A stretch of 64,000 bases of DNA from Cystobacter fuscus DSM 2262 (GCF_000335475.2 NZ_ANAH02000011.1:430207-494206), one strand, 5' to 3'. Positions 55,664 through 63,811 are shown, numbered from the stretch's first letter. Numbers and translations are program-made. The notes: generated by a model from the letters alone, not told the origin.

Positions 55664-55696
55664 AGGTGTCGGAACGAGTTCTTTGACACCCTCTCG
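55664..55696 (-). repeat. dispersed GGTGTCA-type repeat, copy 1
   Basis: The minus strand reads GGGTGTCAAAGAACTCGTTC then CGACACC. A 23-base core is identical, in opposite orientation, to the copy at 56884. The surrounding stretch 55558-55887 holds no supported gene. Confidence 0.7.
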
Positions 55697-55887
55697 ACAC
55701 CCTTTCCGCTCCGGTCTCCGATTCGAGTCCTCCGCCTTCCGTTCCTCTGTCACAAAACAGGAACGTGTGAAGCGCGAAAGGTTGGCAACCCGTCATTCCC
55801 TGCCTTCCCTGACGCTGAGCGTAATGAACCCACACGTCCAGAGGGCGCATGGATGCGCGCACAGGCAATCCCACAGGGAGAACGCAC

Positions 55888-56088
55888 ATGGAATGGCTCG
55901 AGTTCGCTCGTTGGTCTCCGGAGGTGGAGCAGCGCCTCGCGCATCAGGCGGCACGCCTGCGCGTCACGGTCCGGCCCCCCCTCGCTCCGAGTCACGAGAG
56001 CGCTAGCACCCGGGCCCGGCGGCTCGAGGCCCTGCTGCAGCAGACCCCCGCCTCCAACCCCTGGGGGCACCCTGCCGCGGAGTGCTGA
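55888..56088 (+). CDS. short ORF, hypothetical
   Basis: 66 residues from ATG 55888 with GGGAGAAC upstream. It begins M-E-W-L-E-F-A-R-W-S-P-E-V-E-Q-R-L, a plausible amphipathic helix, followed by a basic and proline-containing stretch. No family is recognised. It may be a real small gene or the start of a truncated one; neighbouring DNA is repeat-rich. Confidence 0.35.
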   Translation: MEWLEFARWSPEVEQRLAHQAARLRVTVRPPLAPSHESASTRARRLEALLQQTPASNPWGHPAAEC

Positions 56089-56182
56089 TTCCGGCGCGGG
56101 CAGCCATGGATGGAGCAAGGGGGCCCACCACTGCGGTTCAGCACGTTGGAGTGCCCCCACGCCCTTCGAGGTGTTCCCGACC

Positions 56183-56326
56183 ATGGCCCCCAGGAAGAGT
56201 GAGGACAACGAGCGGCTCATCGACTGGAACCTGACCGCGATGCTGGCGGTGGAAGGCGCTCGCCGGCCGCTGCCGCCGGGCGCCCCGGCGCGGGTGGAGA
56301 CGCGGCGAAGGGGAGGGGGGTGGTGA
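56183..56326 (+). CDS. very short ORF, doubtful
   Basis: 47 residues from ATG 56183: a charged start (M-A-P-R-K-S-E-D-N-E-R-L-I-D-W-N-L) and an Arg/Gly end. GC-biased third positions are the only coding hint. A terminator-like hairpin follows about 45 bases after the stop. It could be the end of a degraded gene. Confidence 0.25.
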   Translation: MAPRKSEDNERLIDWNLTAMLAVEGARRPLPPGAPARVETRRRGGGW

Positions 56327-56370
56327 AGGCCGCCATCCACTGACGCGGCCGCTGTCCGGATGCACGAAGA

Positions 56371-56403
56371 GCTCGGTCTCCACCTCGGAGGCCGGGCCCC
56401 TTT
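56371..56403 (+). terminator. terminator-like hairpin, copy 1
   Basis: CTCGGTCTCC-ACCT-CGGAGGCCGGG forms a stem of about nine pairs with a short T-run (CCCCTTTC) after it. A related hairpin lies at 56792. Confidence 0.5.
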
Positions 56404-56475
56404 CATGTCTTGCGCCGGACTCTGCGGGTGGGGCTGGGCGCTTCTGCTACGGGACATGGTCTAGGATGGCACGTC

Positions 56476-56769
56476 ATGTCTATGAGCCAACACGAGTACG
56501 GCTGGAAGCTGCTGCGCGAAACGGTGAACACAATGGCTGTGATGGACGGGACGCTCGAAGGGCGACTGGTGATCGCCCTCCAAGAGTTGTCCCTCGTGGA
56601 GGAAGCGAATCTGCCCGTCGAGTCCTGGCGGGCCGTGCAAGCCATCGTGAAGGATGGGAAAGGAGACTTCGCGGCGACCGTTCACGCCATGGATGACGGC
56701 CAGCGGCAGGACCTCGCCCAGAAGATCTTCGACTGCTTCCTGGCGCTCGCGAAGACGATGAACAACTAG
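56476..56769 (+). CDS. hypothetical protein, 97 aa
   Basis: 97 residues from ATG 56476. All-helical appearance with no membrane segment: W-K-L-L-R-E-T-V-N-T-M-A-V-M-D-G-T, L-V-I-A-L-Q-E-L-S-L-V-E-E-A-N-L-P and F-D-C-F-L-A-L-A-K-T. I do not recognise the family. The codon pattern supports a genuine gene. Terminator-like hairpins of similar sequence lie on both sides, so it is probably transcribed alone from a promoter between 56404 and 56475. Confidence 0.6.
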   Translation: MSMSQHEYGWKLLRETVNTMAVMDGTLEGRLVIALQELSLVEEANLPVESWRAVQAIVKDGKGDFAATVHAMDDGQRQDLAQKIFDCFLALAKTMNN

Positions 56770-56791
56770 GCGGACCCCACTGACGCACGAA

Positions 56792-56822
56792 GGGCCCGGC
56801 TCCCACCTCGGAGACCGGGTCC
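56792..56822 (+). terminator. terminator-like hairpin, copy 2
   Basis: GGCCCGGCTCC-CACCTC-GGAGACCGGGTCC is a strong stem about 23 bases after the stop of the 97-residue gene, followed by TTCTC. It and its flanks (CACTGACGC before, CGTCTGGCGC after) resemble copy 1. Confidence 0.6.
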
Positions 56823-56883
56823 TTCTCACGTCTGGCGCGGGTGGACTACAGCCCCTTCCGCAGGTCGCCGCTCGTGCCCTGGG

Positions 56884-56940
56884 AAGGTGTCAAAGAACTC
56901 GTTCCGACAACCTCACCCCCTACGAATCGTCTGACACCCT
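56884..56940. repeat. dispersed GGTGTCA-type repeat, copy 2 (inverted pair)
   Basis: Two inverted halves: GGTGTCAAAGAACTCGTTCC at 56886 and, on the other strand, AGGGTGTCAGACGATTCGTA ending at 56919. They could form an imperfect hairpin. The right part also matches 61026-61066. Confidence 0.65.
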
Positions 56941-56963
56941 CGCCGGCTCAGCGACCGGATTCG

Positions 56964-57494
56964 TTAGGAGGCTTGCGCGGCCCGCCACACCTGCAACGTG
57001 TCGATGTACTGTTGGAAGCCCACGATCTTGCCGGCATCTACGCGCCAGATATGAGCAAACTGGGCGTCCATCTTTTTGCCGGTTGCCCTGTGGATGCCCT
57101 TCGAGCGGCCCAGCGCGACCACGATATTGCCCATGCCGAATAGTTCGGATGCGGTCGCCTCGTAATCCGCCCAATCTGCCACAAGCCGACCGAACACACC
57201 CTCTGCGACCGCGTTTGGGGAGCGGTATGGGTTACGATCAGAGTACACGAAGTTCTCTGCTTCATTCCATTCGATCTGGCCGGCCATCTCAGCCAATGCC
57301 CCGGCCCCGTCTCCACGGGTGAACGCCGCGTATAGACGCTCAATGCCCTTGACATTGTCGGACGGCGAATCGCTAACGATATCGTTCATGATTGTCCTCA
57401 CGTCGTCGGGAGCGAGTCGAGCCTTCTCTCGATATTGCGCAAGCACGTCGGGATCGGTCGTTCGTTCACGCATGATGATGGCGTAGGCGGTCAC
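56964..57494 (-). CDS. SnoaL-like protein with a short DUF1330-type N-terminus
   Basis: 176 residues from GTG 57494, which overlaps the TGA of the DJ-1 fragment upstream. The first 30 residues (A-Y-A-I-I-M-R-E-R-T-T-D-P; Y-R-E-K-A) resemble the beginning of DUF1330 proteins, after which the sequence switches to a SnoaL/NTF2-like domain (Y-A-A-F-T-R-G-D-G; F-V-Y-S-D-R-N-P-Y; Q-F-A-H-I-W-R-V-D-A-G-K-I-V-G-F). A chimera by deletion is likely. An internal ATG at 57389 could start the SnoaL part alone. Base composition is less GC-biased than in the left half of the window. Confidence 0.75.
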   Translation of the reverse strand: MTAYAIIMRERTTDPDVLAQYREKARLAPDDVRTIMNDIVSDSPSDNVKGIERLYAAFTRGDGAGALAEMAGQIEWNEAENFVYSDRNPYRSPNAVAEGVFGRLVADWADYEATASELFGMGNIVVALGRSKGIHRATGKKMDAQFAHIWRVDAGKIVGFQQYIDTLQVWRAAQAS

Positions 57495-57905
57495 GCAGCG
57501 ACCTTCACCGCGTCAAACAGAGCCCGGGCTGTCGCGGGAGACGAACCAGGATTCTGGCCGGTGATGAGCAGACCGTCCTGGATCACGTACGAGCCCCAGT
57601 CGGGACCCCGCGAGTAGATGCCGCCTTTGGCCTTGAGTTCGTCCTCGACGAGGAATGGCACCACATGGGTCAAGCCGACGCCCTCCTCTTCCGAGTTGGC
57701 GAAGCCGGTAACATTCTTGCCCTCGACCAACGGGCGACCATCGGGCGTCTTCGTGTGGCGCAAGACGCCAGGAGCGTGGCAGACCAGCGCGACCGGCTTG
57801 CCGGCGGCCAGGAAGCTCTCAACGAGGTTGATGGATTTTTGATCCTCGGCGAGGTCCCAAAGCGGCCCATGGCCACCCGGATAGAAGACCGTATCGAATG
57901 AGGTG
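57491..57905 (-). pseudogene. DJ-1/PfpI-family gene, 5'-truncated
   Basis: The C-terminal two thirds of a DJ-1/PfpI (Hsp31-type) protein: F-Y-P-G-G-H-G-P-L-W-D-L, the nucleophile elbow A-L-V-C-H-A-P-G-V-L, and G-Q-N-P-G-S-S near the end. Upstream of about 57905 the homology stops abruptly; the roughly 80 N-terminal residues of the family are missing and the DNA becomes unrelated. The frame stays open to 58384 by chance. It is probably non-functional. Confidence 0.78.
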
Positions 57906-57979
57906 CTCGGGCCGGGTATGCGGGTGCTGAGCCCCCACGGCTCTTGCTCCCAATAACACGGGCGTGCTGCGGGTTTTGA

Positions 57980-58114
57980 ACCACCGGAACAGCCGCCGTG
58001 CTGGCCCCAGCAACTAAGGGCGGCACCACGCTGCAGACCATGGACATGAACCAGCTCCTCTCGCAGTACGCGGTGAGCAAGAGCGAGGCCCAGGCCTCCA
58101 GCAGCGGGCAGTAA
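57980..58114 (+). pseudogene. gene 3'-end fragment of unknown family
   Basis: The plus strand has an open stretch ending T-L-Q-T-M-D-M-N-Q-L-L-S-Q-Y-A-V then S-K-S-E-A-Q-A-S-S-S-G-Q and TAA at 58112-58114, with normal codon bias. It looks like the C-terminus of a protein whose body is absent. It lies between the DJ-1 truncation and the MITE-like element, within the stretch 57906-58316 that holds no intact gene. Confidence 0.4.
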
Positions 58115-58115
58115 G

Positions 58116-58255
58116 TGGGACTGATCCGCTTTTGGCTCTCCCGCGGTTTGTGTGCACTCCGCACGCATTGAACTGACCGGACGAGAGCAGCTTGTCTGCC
58201 CGCCACCGGCGAAGCACGAAATGTGCGGGAGAGCCACGAAAGCGGAGCAGTCCCA
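58116..58255. mobile_element. 140-bp MITE-like element with about 30-bp inverted ends
   Basis: The left end TGGGACTGATCCGCTTTT plus GGCTCTCCCGC (58116-58144) pairs with the right end GCGGGAGAGCC plus ACGAAAGCGGAGCAGTCCCA (58225-58255) with a few mismatches. About 80 bases of non-coding DNA lie between. No transposase is inside. No clear target duplication was found. Confidence 0.65.
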
Positions 58256-58316
58256 TCCGCATCCATGCGCCGCTGAATGGGATTGATCAACCAAGGCGGG
58301 CGACGCGGGACGCCAG

Positions 58317-59210
58317 CTAGACGACCTGCCCTGCCCGTAGCGCGGCGTCATAGCCACCAGTCGCGTAGAGCGGAAGCTCCCCAAGCTCGGCTGTCTTCGC
58401 CTGGTAGGCGAGCATCAACTTCTGACCATTCGCGGAGACGTTGAGCGTCAGGAATTCCTTGGCTTCGAGCTTGATGCCGTCTGGCAGCGGTAGCGAGCCA
58501 CCGAAGTAGACCGCACGCTTGGTGGCGCCTACGGCCGCCTTGTCGCGCTTGCCCAGATGTTGGGCGAGCTCGATTGCCTTCGCTACGACGTCGGCCTTCG
58601 GCACCACCGCATCCACCGCACCGAACTCCAGTGCCTGCGCGGGCGTGAATGGCTTGCCTTCGAGGATCGCGACGAGCGAGCGATGTGACCCGACCAGCCG
58701 GGTCAGGCGCTGGCTGCCGCCGCCGCCCGGCATGATCCCCAGCAGCACTTCCGGCTGACCGATGAAGGCGTCCGTGTCGGCCATCACCCGCAGGTCGCAG
58801 GCCCATGCGAACTCCGCGCCGAGCCCCAGCGCCTGGCCCTCGAGTGCGGCGACGAACACCACGCCGATGCTGTTCATGCGAAGGAAGATCGCGTGCAGGC
58901 GATCGAGCCCAACGTAGCCCTCCGAGGGCGCTGGCGGCGGCGCACCCGTCTGCTGGCGCGCGACGTAGTCGGCGCCGCCTTCCTGCAGCCATTTCACGTC
59001 CGCATGGCTCATGAACCGCTGCGGATGCGTGCTGGCGAAGACCACCGCACGCACATCGGGATCCTTGTCCACGCGCTCCACGAGCGCTTCGAGTTGCAGC
59101 GCCACGTCGGCGCTGAAGAGCTGCAGCGGACCGCCGTCGATGCGCACCACCAGCGTGGAGCCGTGCGCTTTGATATCGAAGAGAGAGGGCGTGGCTTGTC
59201 GTTGTGTCAT
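58317..59210 (-). CDS. enoyl-CoA hydratase/isomerase family protein
   Basis: 297 residues from ATG 59210. The crotonase fold is shown by V-R-A-V-V-F-A-S (oxyanion strand), A-L-E-G-Q-A-L-G-L-G-A-E-F-A-W-A-C-D-L-R and the active-site segment G-Q-P-E-V-L-L-G-I-M-P-G-G-G-G-S-Q-R-L. It probably hydrates or isomerises an acyl-CoA. Codon use is less extreme than in the left half of the window and the gene sits with an MDR reductase and an HxlR regulator, suggesting transfer as a set. The 107 bases between its start and the MDR stop leave room for its own promoter. Confidence 0.88.
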   Translation of the reverse strand: MTQRQATPSLFDIKAHGSTLVVRIDGGPLQLFSADVALQLEALVERVDKDPDVRAVVFASTHPQRFMSHADVKWLQEGGADYVARQQTGAPPPAPSEGYVGLDRLHAIFLRMNSIGVVFVAALEGQALGLGAEFAWACDLRVMADTDAFIGQPEVLLGIMPGGGGSQRLTRLVGSHRSLVAILEGKPFTPAQALEFGAVDAVVPKADVVAKAIELAQHLGKRDKAAVGATKRAVYFGGSLPLPDGIKLEAKEFLTLNVSANGQKLMLAYQAKTAELGELPLYATGGYDAALRAGQVV

Positions 59211-59317
59211 GTGCTGTCTTCCGTGCTTGGGTGTTCCGGCTGTGACGCGTCCCTCATTCGGTTCGATCGTCGGCGCCTCGAGGGACGGCCCGCGCCGACG
59301 GCGTTCCACTCGACCGT

Positions 59318-60307
59318 TCAGGGAATCCGCACCACCAGGCGCCCTCTGACCTCACCGCGCAGCAGGTGCGCGACGGTGTCGGGGACGTCGGCGAGTTTGA
59401 TTTCCCGCGTGGCGGCGGCCAGCTTGGGCAGCGCGAGATCCGTCGCGAGGCGTGCCCATGCCGCCAGCCGCAGCTCGCGGGGCGCTCTCACGGTATCGAT
59501 ACCGGCCAGGGTGATGCCGCGGAGGATGAAGGGCGCCATCGACGTCGGCAGGTCCAGGCCCTGCGCGAGTCCGCAGGCGGCCACGACGCCGCGATAGCGC
59601 GTCTGCGCCAGAACGTTGGCGAGCGTGTGGCTGCCGACGGCGTCCACCGCGCCGGCCCAGCGCTCCGGACCCAGAGGCGGGCCGGGCCGCGCGAGGTCAT
59701 TGCGGTCGATGACGTCCGCCGCGCCCAGCGCGCGAAGGTGCTCCGCCTCCGACACGCGGCCGGTGGAGGCGACGACCCGGTAGCCGAGCTTCGACAGCAG
59801 TGCGATCGCGATGGAGCCGACGCCGCCGTTCGCACCGGTGACGAGGACATCGCCGGCATCGGGTGTCAGGCCGGACTGCTCGAGCGCGAGCACGCACAGC
59901 ATTGCGCTGTAGCCGGCCGTCCCGATCGCCATGGCATCGCGCGTGCTGAAGGCGTCGGGCACCGGGACGAGCCAGTTGGCCGGCACGCGCGCCTTCTCGG
60001 CGTAGCCGCCGTGGTGCGTCTGGCTCAGGTCCCAGCCGTTGACGAGCACCCGGTCGCCCGGCGCGAACCGGGTGTCATCCGACGACTCGACGGTGCCCGC
60101 GAGGTCAATGCCACCTACCAGCGGCAGCCTTTTGATGATCTCGCCGCGCCCTGAAAGCGCGAGCGCGTCCTTGTAGTTCACCGTCGACCATTCGACCCGG
60201 ACGGTGACGTCGCCTTCGCCGAGCTCGGCGGGATCGAGGTGGGTGAGGGTCGTCGACAGCCCGGCCTCTGTCTTCTTTGTCAGCAGTGCGCGAATGGGGC
60301 CTCTCAT
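59318..60307 (-). CDS. acrylyl-CoA reductase-like MDR (YhdH/AcuI type)
   Basis: 329 residues from ATG 60307. Zinc-free MDR of the YhdH/AcuI type: V-E-W-S-T-V-N-Y-K-D-A-L-A-L-S-G-R-G, G-I-D-L-A-G-T-V-E-S, W-D-L-S-Q-T-H-H-G-G-Y-A-E, V-T-G-A-N-G-G-V-G-S-I-A (NADPH Rossmann loop) and A-A-C-G-L-A-Q-G. AcuI reduces acryloyl-CoA to propionyl-CoA; related enzymes act on quinones or enones. It is divergent from the HxlR gene, which probably controls it through their 148-base shared gap. Confidence 0.88.
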   Translation of the reverse strand: MRGPIRALLTKKTEAGLSTTLTHLDPAELGEGDVTVRVEWSTVNYKDALALSGRGEIIKRLPLVGGIDLAGTVESSDDTRFAPGDRVLVNGWDLSQTHHGGYAEKARVPANWLVPVPDAFSTRDAMAIGTAGYSAMLCVLALEQSGLTPDAGDVLVTGANGGVGSIAIALLSKLGYRVVASTGRVSEAEHLRALGAADVIDRNDLARPGPPLGPERWAGAVDAVGSHTLANVLAQTRYRGVVAACGLAQGLDLPTSMAPFILRGITLAGIDTVRAPRELRLAAWARLATDLALPKLAAATREIKLADVPDTVAHLLRGEVRGRLVVRIP

Positions 60308-60367
60308 GGATGCCCACAATGCGGCGGGTACTGACAAAACCACAAGAAGGCACAATAATGATGGATA

Positions 60368-60505
60368 CTACCAAGGGTGTACGTATGCGGTCCAAGTGCC
60401 ATGACCCCAAGAGCGGTTGCCCTGTGGAAGCCACGCTACTATCAAGGATGTACGTATGCGGTCCAAGCGCCATGACCCCAAGAGCGGTTGCCCTGTGGAA
60501 GCCAC
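60368..60505 (+). repeat. 71-bp tandem duplication of the hxlR start region
   Basis: 60368-60434 and 60439-60505 are nearly identical at a 71-base offset. Each contains GTACGTATGCGGTCCAAG and the first codons of the HxlR gene (M-R-S-K-x-H-D-P-K-S-G-C-P-V-E-A-T). The first copy runs out of frame, so only the second starts the intact protein. The duplication lies in the divergent promoter region. Confidence 0.9.
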
Positions 60506-60866
60506 GGTCTCGGTGATCGGCGGGCTGTGGAAGCCGCTGATCCTGTTCCACCTGATGGGCGGCACGCTGCGCTTCATGGAAATCACGCGGCGCATCCCGA
60601 AGGCCACACAACGCATGCTCACGTTGCAACTGCGCGAGCTGGAGGACGACGGCGTCGTCGTGCGCCGCGTCTATCCGCAGGTGCCGCCGAAGGTCGAGTA
60701 CGAACTCACGCCGTTCGGTCGCTCATTGGCGCCGGTACTGCTCACGCTGCGCGAATGGGGCATGACCTACCTGCGCAGTCAGGGGGTCGAACCCGATGCA
60801 TTGCCGACGTGTGCGGCGAGCGAGCTGTTGGCATCCAGAGCCAAAGCACGAGCCGCGGCTGACTAG
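60456..60866 (+). CDS. HxlR-family transcriptional regulator
   Basis: 136 residues from ATG 60456. The signature S-G-C-P-V-E-A-T-V-S-V-I-G-G-L-W-K-P-L-I-L opens the winged helix, followed by G-G-T-L-R-F-M-E-I-T-R-R-I-P, T-Q-R-M-L-T-L-Q-L-R-E-L-E-D-D-G and Y-E-L-T-P-F-G-R-S-L. HxlR regulators often sense electrophiles or redox through the N-terminal Cys. It is divergent from the MDR reductase, its probable target. A truncated duplicate of its first codons lies 71 bases upstream. Confidence 0.92.
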   Translation: MRSKRHDPKSGCPVEATVSVIGGLWKPLILFHLMGGTLRFMEITRRIPKATQRMLTLQLRELEDDGVVVRRVYPQVPPKVEYELTPFGRSLAPVLLTLREWGMTYLRSQGVEPDALPTCAASELLASRAKARAAAD

Positions 60867-61025
60867 GGAGACGGCTCCGGTCTGTCCACCGCGCACGCCC
60901 TGCCGCCATGCCCTGCGTGCGCTTGGATCCGGCAGGCATGCCCAGGGTTGTCCGGAATGAGTTCGCCTGCGGACGAAGCCTGGCGCACGCGGGCCAGACC
61001 ATGCGCGGTCCTGTCCATACACCTT

Positions 61026-61066
61026 CAGTTCCGACATCTCTCCTCCTACGAGTCGTCTGTCACCCT
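61026..61066. repeat. dispersed GGTGTCA-type repeat, copy 3
   Basis: TTCCGACATCTCTCCTCCTA then CGAGTCGTCTGTCACCCT matches the right part of the copy at 56884-56940 with few changes. It lies about 60 bases before the M48 protease gene; an inverted relative lies after that gene at 62699. The 259-base gap 60867-61125 shows nothing else. Confidence 0.6.
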
Positions 61067-61125
61067 GTTTGGCCCGGGGGATGACTGGCTGTCGGCGCCG
61101 GGGTGTGGAAGCATCGGCTCCCATC

Positions 61126-62673
61126 ATGGCCCACTCCACCGGTCTCCTCTTCCGCGCAGCGGTTGCCATCCTCCTGATGGTCCTCTTCTTCAGCCTCGCA
61201 CTCACCGCCTCCGCGGGTCTCGTCTACGGCGCGTACGAGCTGGGAGCCTTCACCCTCGAGCACGCGCGCGGCCGTGGCCTCGTCTTGCTCCTGCTCGTCG
61301 CGGGCGCCATGGGCTTTGGGGGTCTGGTCATCCTCTGGTCCATCGTCCCGCGGATCGACCGCTTCACCCCGCCGGGGCCGGAGCTGACGGCGAAGGAGCA
61401 GCCGGTGCTCTTCCAGGAGATTCACCGCATCGCGGAGATGACGGGCCAGCAGCCCCCCACCCACGTGTACCTCGTCCCGGACGTGAACGCGTTCGTCACG
61501 GAGCGGGGTGGCTGGATGGGCCTGGGCAGCCAGCGGGTGATGGGGCTCGGTCTGGGGCTCGTGAACATCCTCGGCGTGAGCGAGTTGCGCGCGGTCATCG
61601 CGCACGAGTTCGGCCACTTCCATGGGGGAGACACCAAGCTGGGGCCGTGGATCTACAAGACGCGCGGGGCCATCATCCGCACCGTCCAGAACCTTTACGC
61701 GGCCGGCGAGGCCTCGGCCGAGGTGGGCACCGTCGCCTTCGTCCTCAAGGCGGTGGGCAAGCCGTTCGAGTGGTTCGCGAAGGGCTACCTGCGCATCACC
61801 CAGGCCATCAGCCGCGCGCAGGAGTACAGCGCGGACGGGGTCGCGGTCCGGACCCAGGGGGCGGCGGCGCTGGTGGAGGGGCTGAAGAAGACGCACCGCG
61901 GAGGGCTCGCGTTCTCGGCGTTCGTCGACAGCGAGCTGGGGCCGCTGCTCGAGAACAAGCGCCACGCGCCACTGGGCGAGGGCTTCCGCCGCTTCCTTGG
62001 CGCTCCGAGCGTCGCCGAGCGGCTGGGGCAGTTGGAGAAGGAGGAGCTCAGCGAGGGCAAGCAGGACCCGTACGACACGCACCCGCCGCTGCGCGAGCGC
62101 ATCCGCCACGCCGAGTCGCTCGATGCGCCGTGGGTGGCCCAGGACATGCGTCCCGCGGTGGAGCTGCTCGCGGACGTGCCGCAGTTGGAGGCGAAGCTCT
62201 ACTCGGAGTGGACGCAAGGGGCGACGCTCACCCCCATCGATTGGGCGGAGAGCGCGAGCGTGTTCGTTCCCGACTGGCGGGCGGCGTTGCTGGACGCCCA
62301 GCGAGGACTCGCACACGGCACCACGCCCCTCACGCTGCCCACCGAGACCCCGGCCCTGCGCGAGCTGGCCGCCAAGGTGACCGGACAGGACACGGACCAC
62401 GTTCCCGAGGACACCCTCCAGCAGTGGGCAACCGGCCTCTACCTGCGCGTGCTGAGCGCCGTGCTGGTGGACCACGGCTTCACGCCCTCGAACAACCCGG
62501 GAGAGGCCATCGCCTTCACCCGGGGCGAACTCCGGATCGAGCCCTCCTCGCTGGTGCGCAGCTACCTCCGCGGGGAGCTCGGTCGTGAGGCCTGGAGCGC
62601 GAGCTGGCAGGAGGCCGGGCTCGCCGACGCGCCCCTCACCCCCGCGGACGTCCAGCAGCGCCGCGCCGGCTAG
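61126..62673 (+). CDS. M48-family membrane zinc metalloprotease
   Basis: 515 residues from ATG 61126. Two N-terminal membrane segments (about 10-35 and 50-75) are followed by the peptidase domain with zinc motif H160-E161-F-G-H164, a region A-Q-E-Y-S-A-D-G near 235 that supplies the third ligand, and D-P-Y-D-T-H-P-P-L-R-E-R typical of HtpX/Oma1-like M48 enzymes. The C-terminal 150 residues are an extra domain of unknown role. Probably it degrades or processes membrane proteins. Dispersed repeats stand on both sides. Confidence 0.92.
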   Translation: MAHSTGLLFRAAVAILLMVLFFSLALTASAGLVYGAYELGAFTLEHARGRGLVLLLLVAGAMGFGGLVILWSIVPRIDRFTPPGPELTAKEQPVLFQEIHRIAEMTGQQPPTHVYLVPDVNAFVTERGGWMGLGSQRVMGLGLGLVNILGVSELRAVIAHEFGHFHGGDTKLGPWIYKTRGAIIRTVQNLYAAGEASAEVGTVAFVLKAVGKPFEWFAKGYLRITQAISRAQEYSADGVAVRTQGAAALVEGLKKTHRGGLAFSAFVDSELGPLLENKRHAPLGEGFRRFLGAPSVAERLGQLEKEELSEGKQDPYDTHPPLRERIRHAESLDAPWVAQDMRPAVELLADVPQLEAKLYSEWTQGATLTPIDWAESASVFVPDWRAALLDAQRGLAHGTTPLTLPTETPALRELAAKVTGQDTDHVPEDTLQQWATGLYLRVLSAVLVDHGFTPSNNPGEAIAFTRGELRIEPSSLVRSYLRGELGREAWSASWQEAGLADAPLTPADVQQRRAG

Positions 62674-62698
62674 TTCAGGAAGGCATCGAGCGCCCGAG

Positions 62699-62720
62699 AA
62701 GGGTGTCAGACGTCTCGTAG
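62699..62720 (-). repeat. dispersed GGTGTCA-type repeat, copy 4
   Basis: AAGGGTGTCAGACGTCTCGT then AGG, the inverted counterpart of copy 3, about 26 bases after the M48 stop codon. Confidence 0.6.
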
Positions 62721-62749
62721 GCCGAGAAAGGCGTTCTGTCCCGGGCTCG

Positions 62750-63811
62750 TCACCCTCGAAGGAATCCACCAAGGCCGCGCAGGAACACGACGTGTGGATC
62801 TTTCAGAAGCACGGTCATCAGGTTTTGAATGGCGGGAACGGGCAGCTCGAGTGTCTTGGCGATCTCATTCAACACCTCCATGGCTTTCACTCGTTCCTCT
62901 TGCGTGCCTTGGGTCGCTCGCGTCCAGAGTTCCGTGGCTTCGATGGCGCCTCGGATTCCAAAGGGACGTAAACTCTCGCATTTCTCGCCGAGATAGCAAT
63001 GAAGCAGCGCCTGGCTGATCAGATCCAGGAGCTGGAAGATTTTGACATTGCTCGTGAGCAGCAAGGTGATGGGGTCGGCATAGGCCAGATGCTCGGTGCT
63101 CGTGATCTCCTCCTCTTTGAAGCTGTGGATGAGTTCGCGTGTCATCCCCTGGAGGTGGTGGAGCGTAGAGGCTTCTTCCTGGGGCCTGGAACCCGTGAGT
63201 CTCAAAAGGCCGCGGACCTGCTCGGACACCAGGTCGCTCAACTCCCGCCAGGGAGTCGCGCCCACGCCAAAGGCCACGATGAGCGCCACCTCCTCCTTGA
63301 ATGCAGCCGACAGCAGCGTGGCGGTAAGCGGTGCGGCGAGCAGGGAGTGCCACATGCGATGGAGCGCGTCGGGAGAGAACTCGAAGCGTCTGTGCCTGCG
63401 AATCAACTCCCAGATGCCCGACAAGAACGCACCCGCGAATCCCGCGAGGAATGCTGGCGACAACTTGTTGAAAAGCGGGACGAGTTCCACGGGGAGAGGG
63501 GAATGTCCGGCCTTCACGAACCCGGCGAGCACACCGAAGAAGGTGACCGTACTCGCGAGAAACAGCGGGAGGACGTAGGCCCGCCATGCGTATTTGATGT
63601 CGAACATCGTGGACGCATGCTGTCTGCAGAACATACTGCTCTTACCCCGTGTCTCCTGCGTACTCAGGACAGTGTTGACACGATTTACTTTCTCGATGAA
63701 GTCGAGAACCTCCTGACGATTGAGTCCGACGGCGCGGCAATAAGAGAGGTACAGAAGCGGATACAGACTCGCGGCAAGTGTCGCCAACGCCCACGCGAGA
63801 AGATGCTCCAT
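62750..63811 (-). CDS. hypothetical multi-pass membrane protein
   Basis: 353 residues from ATG 63811. An N-terminal hydrophobic segment (W-A-L-A-T-L-A-A-S-L-Y-P-L-L-Y-L) and three further ones (about 78-100, 118-135, 155-185) are followed by a soluble C-terminal half (about 190-353) with helical, charged sequence and a T-R-E-L-I-H-S-F-K-E-E-E stretch. It has lower GC than the left half of the window. No family recognised. The 189 bases between its start and the window end hold a repeat copy only. Confidence 0.7.
   Translation of the reverse strand: MEHLLAWALATLAASLYPLLYLSYCRAVGLNRQEVLDFIEKVNRVNTVLSTQETRGKSSMFCRQHASTMFDIKYAWRAYVLPLFLASTVTFFGVLAGFVKAGHSPLPVELVPLFNKLSPAFLAGFAGAFLSGIWELIRRHRRFEFSPDALHRMWHSLLAAPLTATLLSAAFKEEVALIVAFGVGATPWRELSDLVSEQVRGLLRLTGSRPQEEASTLHHLQGMTRELIHSFKEEEITSTEHLAYADPITLLLTSNVKIFQLLDLISQALLHCYLGEKCESLRPFGIRGAIEATELWTRATQGTQEERVKAMEVLNEIAKTLELPVPAIQNLMTVLLKDPHVVFLRGLGGFLRG

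Noticed and set aside
57906..58384. N-terminal half of the DJ-1 open frame
   Set aside because: Family homology ends near 57905; the rest crosses the MITE-like element and a fragment on the other strand.
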